NCBI GenBank assembly: GCA_946480085.1
Contig: CAMLHZ010000004.1
Location: 186,001-250,000 of the forward strand
Source of the DNA: an uncultured Flavobacteriales bacterium
Lineage (GTDB): Bacteria; Bacteroidota; Bacteroidia; Flavobacteriales; Crocinitomicaceae
Reading direction: 5' to 3'
Length of the DNA stretch: 64,000 bases
The position numbers and the translations under genes are program-made. Positions within the stretch are counted from its first letter, which is position 1. The number at the start of each line of letters is the position of its first letter. The notes beneath the pieces were generated by a model. The model was not told the DNA's origin. It saw nothing but the letters and a program-made list of their open reading frames with translations, and did no database searches. Positions 60,906-64,000 of the stretch are shown here, piece after piece.

Positions 60906-61553
60906 ATGAAAAAAGTTCTTTTCGGCACACTATTATTTTTGAGTTTCTCTGTCAATGCACAAAAAATGTTGCAATTCGCAGATGCTCAACCAGTAAACGT
61001 TTCGTCAACTTCAGTTTGTGACGAAACCTGCTTTGGCAGATACAAAGATGAGCAAACTGGCGCGACTTACGTTGTGGATGAAAACGGAATCTCTATAGAA
61101 ACAATCGTTATTAATTTTGTAACCAGAGCGCAAATTCGTGAATCTTCGAAACTCAAACTAAGAGGTAATTATCTTCATGGTATTAAAACGAATGACTCTG
61201 TTCCTTGTGTTGAAGATGGCGATAAGGTTTACTACGGAATTCCTCAAAAAATGCTGATCATCGGAACTGGAAGTTTGAATTCTCTTAAACGAATTACATC
61301 AAAAAAGTACATTGTGAATTTTCACGAAGGACAATATTTTGAACCTTCACTTTTAACATTTGATGCAAAAGGTCTGCATATAACACATCCTGAACTGGAG
61401 TTTACTCCAATCTTTTCGAAATATCTTCAGGTTGCCACAATTACACGTTATGGAGAAAACGTAGCCATTATTTCGCCTACAAGTGATCAATGGAACGGAT
61501 TAGAAACACTTTTGTTTACGGGAGATCCGATCAATTATAACAAGGAACTGTAA
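60906..61553 (+). CDS. Hypothetical secreted protein
   Basis: I do not recognise this 215-residue product. It has a signal peptide (MKKVLFGTLLFLSFSVNAQ), a cysteine pair early in the mature part (SVCDETCFGRY) that could form a disulfide, and a beta-rich body (IETIVINFVTRAQI, KYIVNFHEGQYF). No membrane segment or enzyme motif is seen. The DUF1801 gene begins at the base after its stop codon, so the two are probably co-transcribed. Confidence 0.7.
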   Translation: MKKVLFGTLLFLSFSVNAQKMLQFADAQPVNVSSTSVCDETCFGRYKDEQTGATYVVDENGISIETIVINFVTRAQIRESSKLKLRGNYLHGIKTNDSVPCVEDGDKVYYGIPQKMLIIGTGSLNSLKRITSKKYIVNFHEGQYFEPSLLTFDAKGLHITHPELEFTPIFSKYLQVATITRYGENVAIISPTSDQWNGLETLLFTGDPINYNKEL

Positions 61554-61931
61554 ATGCAGAACTCAGAAGTTACCGCTCTGGTGAAAGAGCTTAATCATCC
61601 ATTATTAGCAGGAATTGAGCATCTTCGTTCTATCGCTTTGGGATTAAATCTGGAAGAAAACATCAAATGGAACGGTCCAAATTATGTTTCAAACGGAAAC
61701 GATAGAGTTACATTCAGAGTTCAATCTCCAAAACTTGTTCAGGTAATACTTCATTTAGGTGCTAAAACCGAAAAAATGCCTGACAAACCATTGATAGAAA
61801 AAACACACCCATTTATTGAGTTGAAAGGAAAAGACAGGGTAATCCTAACGTTTAAAACGAACGAAGAAATTCTGGAGAATTCAGAAATCATCGGTTCGAT
61901 AATGGAAAAATGGATTCTACTTGCTTCCTAA
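61554..61931 (+). CDS. DUF1801 family protein
   Basis: This 125-residue cytosolic protein has the YdhG/DUF1801 fold related to the frataxin/YjbR group. Supporting features are the early helix LLAGIEHLRSIALGL, the conserved IKWNGPNYVSNG (usual form K-W-x-x-P-x-Y) and the closing EILENSEIIGSIMEKWI. The biochemical role of the family is not known. It follows the secreted-protein gene without a gap and is convergent with the capsule kinase gene. Confidence 0.88.
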   Translation: MQNSEVTALVKELNHPLLAGIEHLRSIALGLNLEENIKWNGPNYVSNGNDRVTFRVQSPKLVQVILHLGAKTEKMPDKPLIEKTHPFIELKGKDRVILTFKTNEEILENSEIIGSIMEKWILLAS

Positions 61932-61943
61932 GACCTGTACAAA

Positions 61944-64000
61944 TTAACTCAATCCAATCACGCGTTTCCACCACGAAGCTTTCTTACCTTCATTTCCATA
62001 GCCGTAGGTGTACGAATAGCCTTGATTTAACTGTTTTACATCGTTCAACAGAATGCAGACATTGGACAACTTCTTCAGATTCACCAACTCTGAAATTCGA
62101 TTCTGGAAACGCTTATCTACCATTCCAGAGCGAATGATGTATAAGGTAACATCAGCAAAACGATTGGTAGTTACTGCATCGATAACCAAACCAACTGGAG
62201 CGTTGTCTACCACAATATAATCGTACTCACTTCTCAATTCATCCATCAATTCACCCAATCGGTTACTCATTAATAGTTCGCTTGGATTTGGCGGAATATC
62301 TCCCGAGTGAATTACATCAATAGAATAGTTATTGTCATTAACTGATTGAATAACAGCTTCCTTCTTCAACTCCGGATTCGCCAGATAATTTGAAAGTCCG
62401 GAAATAGGTTTGATCCCTAGAATATCGGTAATTCGCGGTTTTCTCAGATCGGCACCAATCAATAGTACTTTCTTACCAAGTGCGGCATATATAAATGCCA
62501 AATTCACAGATATGGTAGACTTTCCTTCTCCTCCAATACTCGAAGTAACATTGATCACATTCGCACCGTTGCTACTGGACGAAACAAACGATAAGTTCGA
62601 GCGCAAAACCCGAAACGACTCAGAAATTGGAGATTGAGGATTACTCAATATCGTCATATCTTCCTTGTTTTTCGCGTGCGGAATATCTCCAACAATAGTT
62701 AAAGACAAGTCTTCAATATCTGCACGCGAATTGATTTTATTGTTGAACAAATTTCGAACATAAATAATTCCAACAGGAATTAAAATTCCAATGAAAACTG
62801 CAATGATATAGATGAGTCTTTTCTGCGGAGTAACAGGAATTCCGCTAGAATAAGCCGAATCAATAATTCGAGTATTAGCTACCGTTGCCGCCAGGGAAAT
62901 TTCATTTTGCTCGCGTTTCTGTAATAAAAACAAATACAGACTTTCTTTGATTTGCTGCTGACGAAGAATATCCCGATACTCTCTCTCAAACAGCGGGATC
63001 GACGATATCTTTGATTGATAAATGGCCTCTTCACCCTTCAATTTTCTCAATTGCATTTGGGAAGAATTACGCATGTTTCGCAAACTACTTTCCAGGGAAT
63101 TTCGCAATCCAGCCAGTTGTGATTCTATTCGTGCAACACCCGGATGTTTCTCACCTGAAACGTCTTTCAATCTATTTCTTTCAAGAACCAAGGTATTATA
63201 CTGAGCTGTCATCTCACCAATTGAAGGATCTTTAAATCCAAGATTGGCTGGTAAAAGTTGTTCGTAACCGTTTTGTTGCGAAATCACATCGTTCATAAAA
63301 TCAGCCAGATTCATTTCGATACTCGCATCAACCACCTTTTTTTCAATATCGCCTTCTTTACCTAAATAGGTTGCTGCATCGGTTGTTACATCCACCAAAT
63401 GGTGCTCCGATTTATAGCTCGCACCTTCCTTTTCAACATCACTCAATTCAGCTGCAATAAACTTCATTCTATCATTGATGAATTCCGTTGTATTTTTCAC
63501 CACTTCGTTCTTGCTGTTAATGGCATTTTCCTGATGAACAGCAATTAATTTATTCAGAATGGCATTGTTTTTCTCTACGTTGTGTCCCTTGACCTTTAGC
63601 AATAAGATATTCGCTTCTTTACTTGCAGGTTCTACCACCAAATTTTGTCGAATGGCAGCCGCCACTTCATCAACAGGATTAAGGCTTACACGAATGGCTT
63701 TTCCGATCCATTTACTTTTAAAATCACTGGTTTTCTCCAAAATGATTTTTCCAACCGGTAATTGAAGTACAACCCCATATTTTTGAGTAGTAGATTTCAA
63801 CCCTTTACCAGCAGTAATGGTATACTCAGTAGCTGACGTCATTGTAATATCGAACTGGTAACGTTCTTTGTAATAAAGGCTATCCGCTATCACAGGTCGA
63901 ATGTGGATAGGATTTGCATCATACAATTCTGAGCGCACCAAACCAGTGGTTGTTCCCAAAATCTGATATTTCCAATGCAATTGAAGATCACGAACCACTC
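61944..64000 (-). CDS. Wzc-like capsule/exopolysaccharide tyrosine kinase, 5' end cut by window edge
   Basis: This is an inner-membrane polysaccharide copolymerase fused to a bacterial tyrosine kinase, controlling capsule or exopolysaccharide chain export. About 685 residues are visible; the N-terminus with the first membrane segment lies beyond the window. In order there is a periplasmic Wzz-like and coiled-coil region, a membrane segment LIYIIAVFIGILIPVGIIYV, and then the kinase domain. The kinase has Walker A SSIGGEGKST, Walker A' VLLIGADLRKP and Walker B YIVVDNAPVG. The C-terminal tyrosine cluster is short (GYSYTYGYGNE), the usual autophosphorylation tail. Neighbouring export genes would be expected beyond the window. 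Confidence 0.93.
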   Translation of the reverse strand, partial: VVRDLQLHWKYQILGTTTGLVRSELYDANPIHIRPVIADSLYYKERYQFDITMTSATEYTITAGKGLKSTTQKYGVVLQLPVGKIILEKTSDFKSKWIGKAIRVSLNPVDEVAAAIRQNLVVEPASKEANILLLKVKGHNVEKNNAILNKLIAVHQENAINSKNEVVKNTTEFINDRMKFIAAELSDVEKEGASYKSEHHLVDVTTDAATYLGKEGDIEKKVVDASIEMNLADFMNDVISQQNGYEQLLPANLGFKDPSIGEMTAQYNTLVLERNRLKDVSGEKHPGVARIESQLAGLRNSLESSLRNMRNSSQMQLRKLKGEEAIYQSKISSIPLFEREYRDILRQQQIKESLYLFLLQKREQNEISLAATVANTRIIDSAYSSGIPVTPQKRLIYIIAVFIGILIPVGIIYVRNLFNNKINSRADIEDLSLTIVGDIPHAKNKEDMTILSNPQSPISESFRVLRSNLSFVSSSSNGANVINVTSSIGGEGKSTISVNLAFIYAALGKKVLLIGADLRKPRITDILGIKPISGLSNYLANPELKKEAVIQSVNDNNYSIDVIHSGDIPPNPSELLMSNRLGELMDELRSEYDYIVVDNAPVGLVIDAVTTNRFADVTLYIIRSGMVDKRFQNRISELVNLKKLSNVCILLNDVKQLNQGYSYTYGYGNEGKKASWWKRVIGLS

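Overview
The window reads as a chromosomal segment of a member of the Bacteroidetes (Bacteroidota), most likely Flavobacteriales. A Crocinitomicaceae/Fluviicola-like source is my guess from overall flavour, not a demonstrated assignment. The supporting signs are promoters with the phylum's TAnnTTTG -7 element, secreted proteins with type IX secretion (T9SS) C-terminal domains, TonB-dependent receptors with a carboxypeptidase-regulatory-like N-terminus, a flavobacterial-type L32, a type-2-like isoleucyl-tRNA synthetase, and families of short palindromic repeats. No tRNA, rRNA, CRISPR array, transposase or prophage gene was seen.

Layout. 1-6.7 kb is a forward housekeeping run: leucyl aminopeptidase (cut by the window edge), pdxA, a YceD/DUF177 protein, rpmF, plsX, fabH, accB and accC, closed by a bidirectional terminator. 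6.8-12 kb carries two small reverse genes for secreted proteins, a SpoIIE-type sensor phosphatase, and an ECF sigma factor overlapping a membrane anti-sigma-like gene that is riddled with short repeats. 12.2-19.1 kb is a tightly overlapping five-gene operon: SpoIIM-like membrane protein, DUF4129 protein, DUF4350 protein, MoxR AAA+ ATPase and DUF58 protein. 19.3-30 kb is accessory: an outer-membrane receptor, an ALDH7-type aldehyde dehydrogenase, a 3D-domain protein, a methyltransferase, a DUF6150 repeat protein, a GNAT enzyme, an ArsR regulator with an SRPBCC-VOC fusion, and a T9SS substrate. Many genes here are separated by copies of one repeat family.

30.3-34.5 kb is a reverse pair encoding an oligopeptide-binding-type lipoprotein and a TonB-dependent receptor. 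34.8-44.5 kb has a secreted protein, methylmalonyl-CoA epimerase, a HAD hydrolase, sucA-sucB (2-oxoglutarate dehydrogenase E1 and E2), a TPR lipoprotein, a membrane protein and a small outer-membrane barrel. 44.5-50.7 kb is reverse: a DUF4956/VTC polyphosphate-polymerase pair, hemD-hemC-hemA, a metalloprotease-like lipoprotein and a Ppx/GppA phosphatase. 50.8-64 kb has a large T9SS adhesin-like protein, ileS, an acyl-CoA carboxylase beta subunit, recJ, two small proteins and a truncated Wzc-like capsule tyrosine kinase.

The most unusual theme is short palindromic DNA repeats that lie between genes, often inside terminator-like hairpins, and also in frame inside protein-coding sequence (the anti-sigma-like gene, ileS and the SpoIIE tail). 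This resembles the palindromic elements known from Rickettsia genes. A second striking structure is an evenly spaced array of alternating half-sites over the promoter of the ArsR gene.
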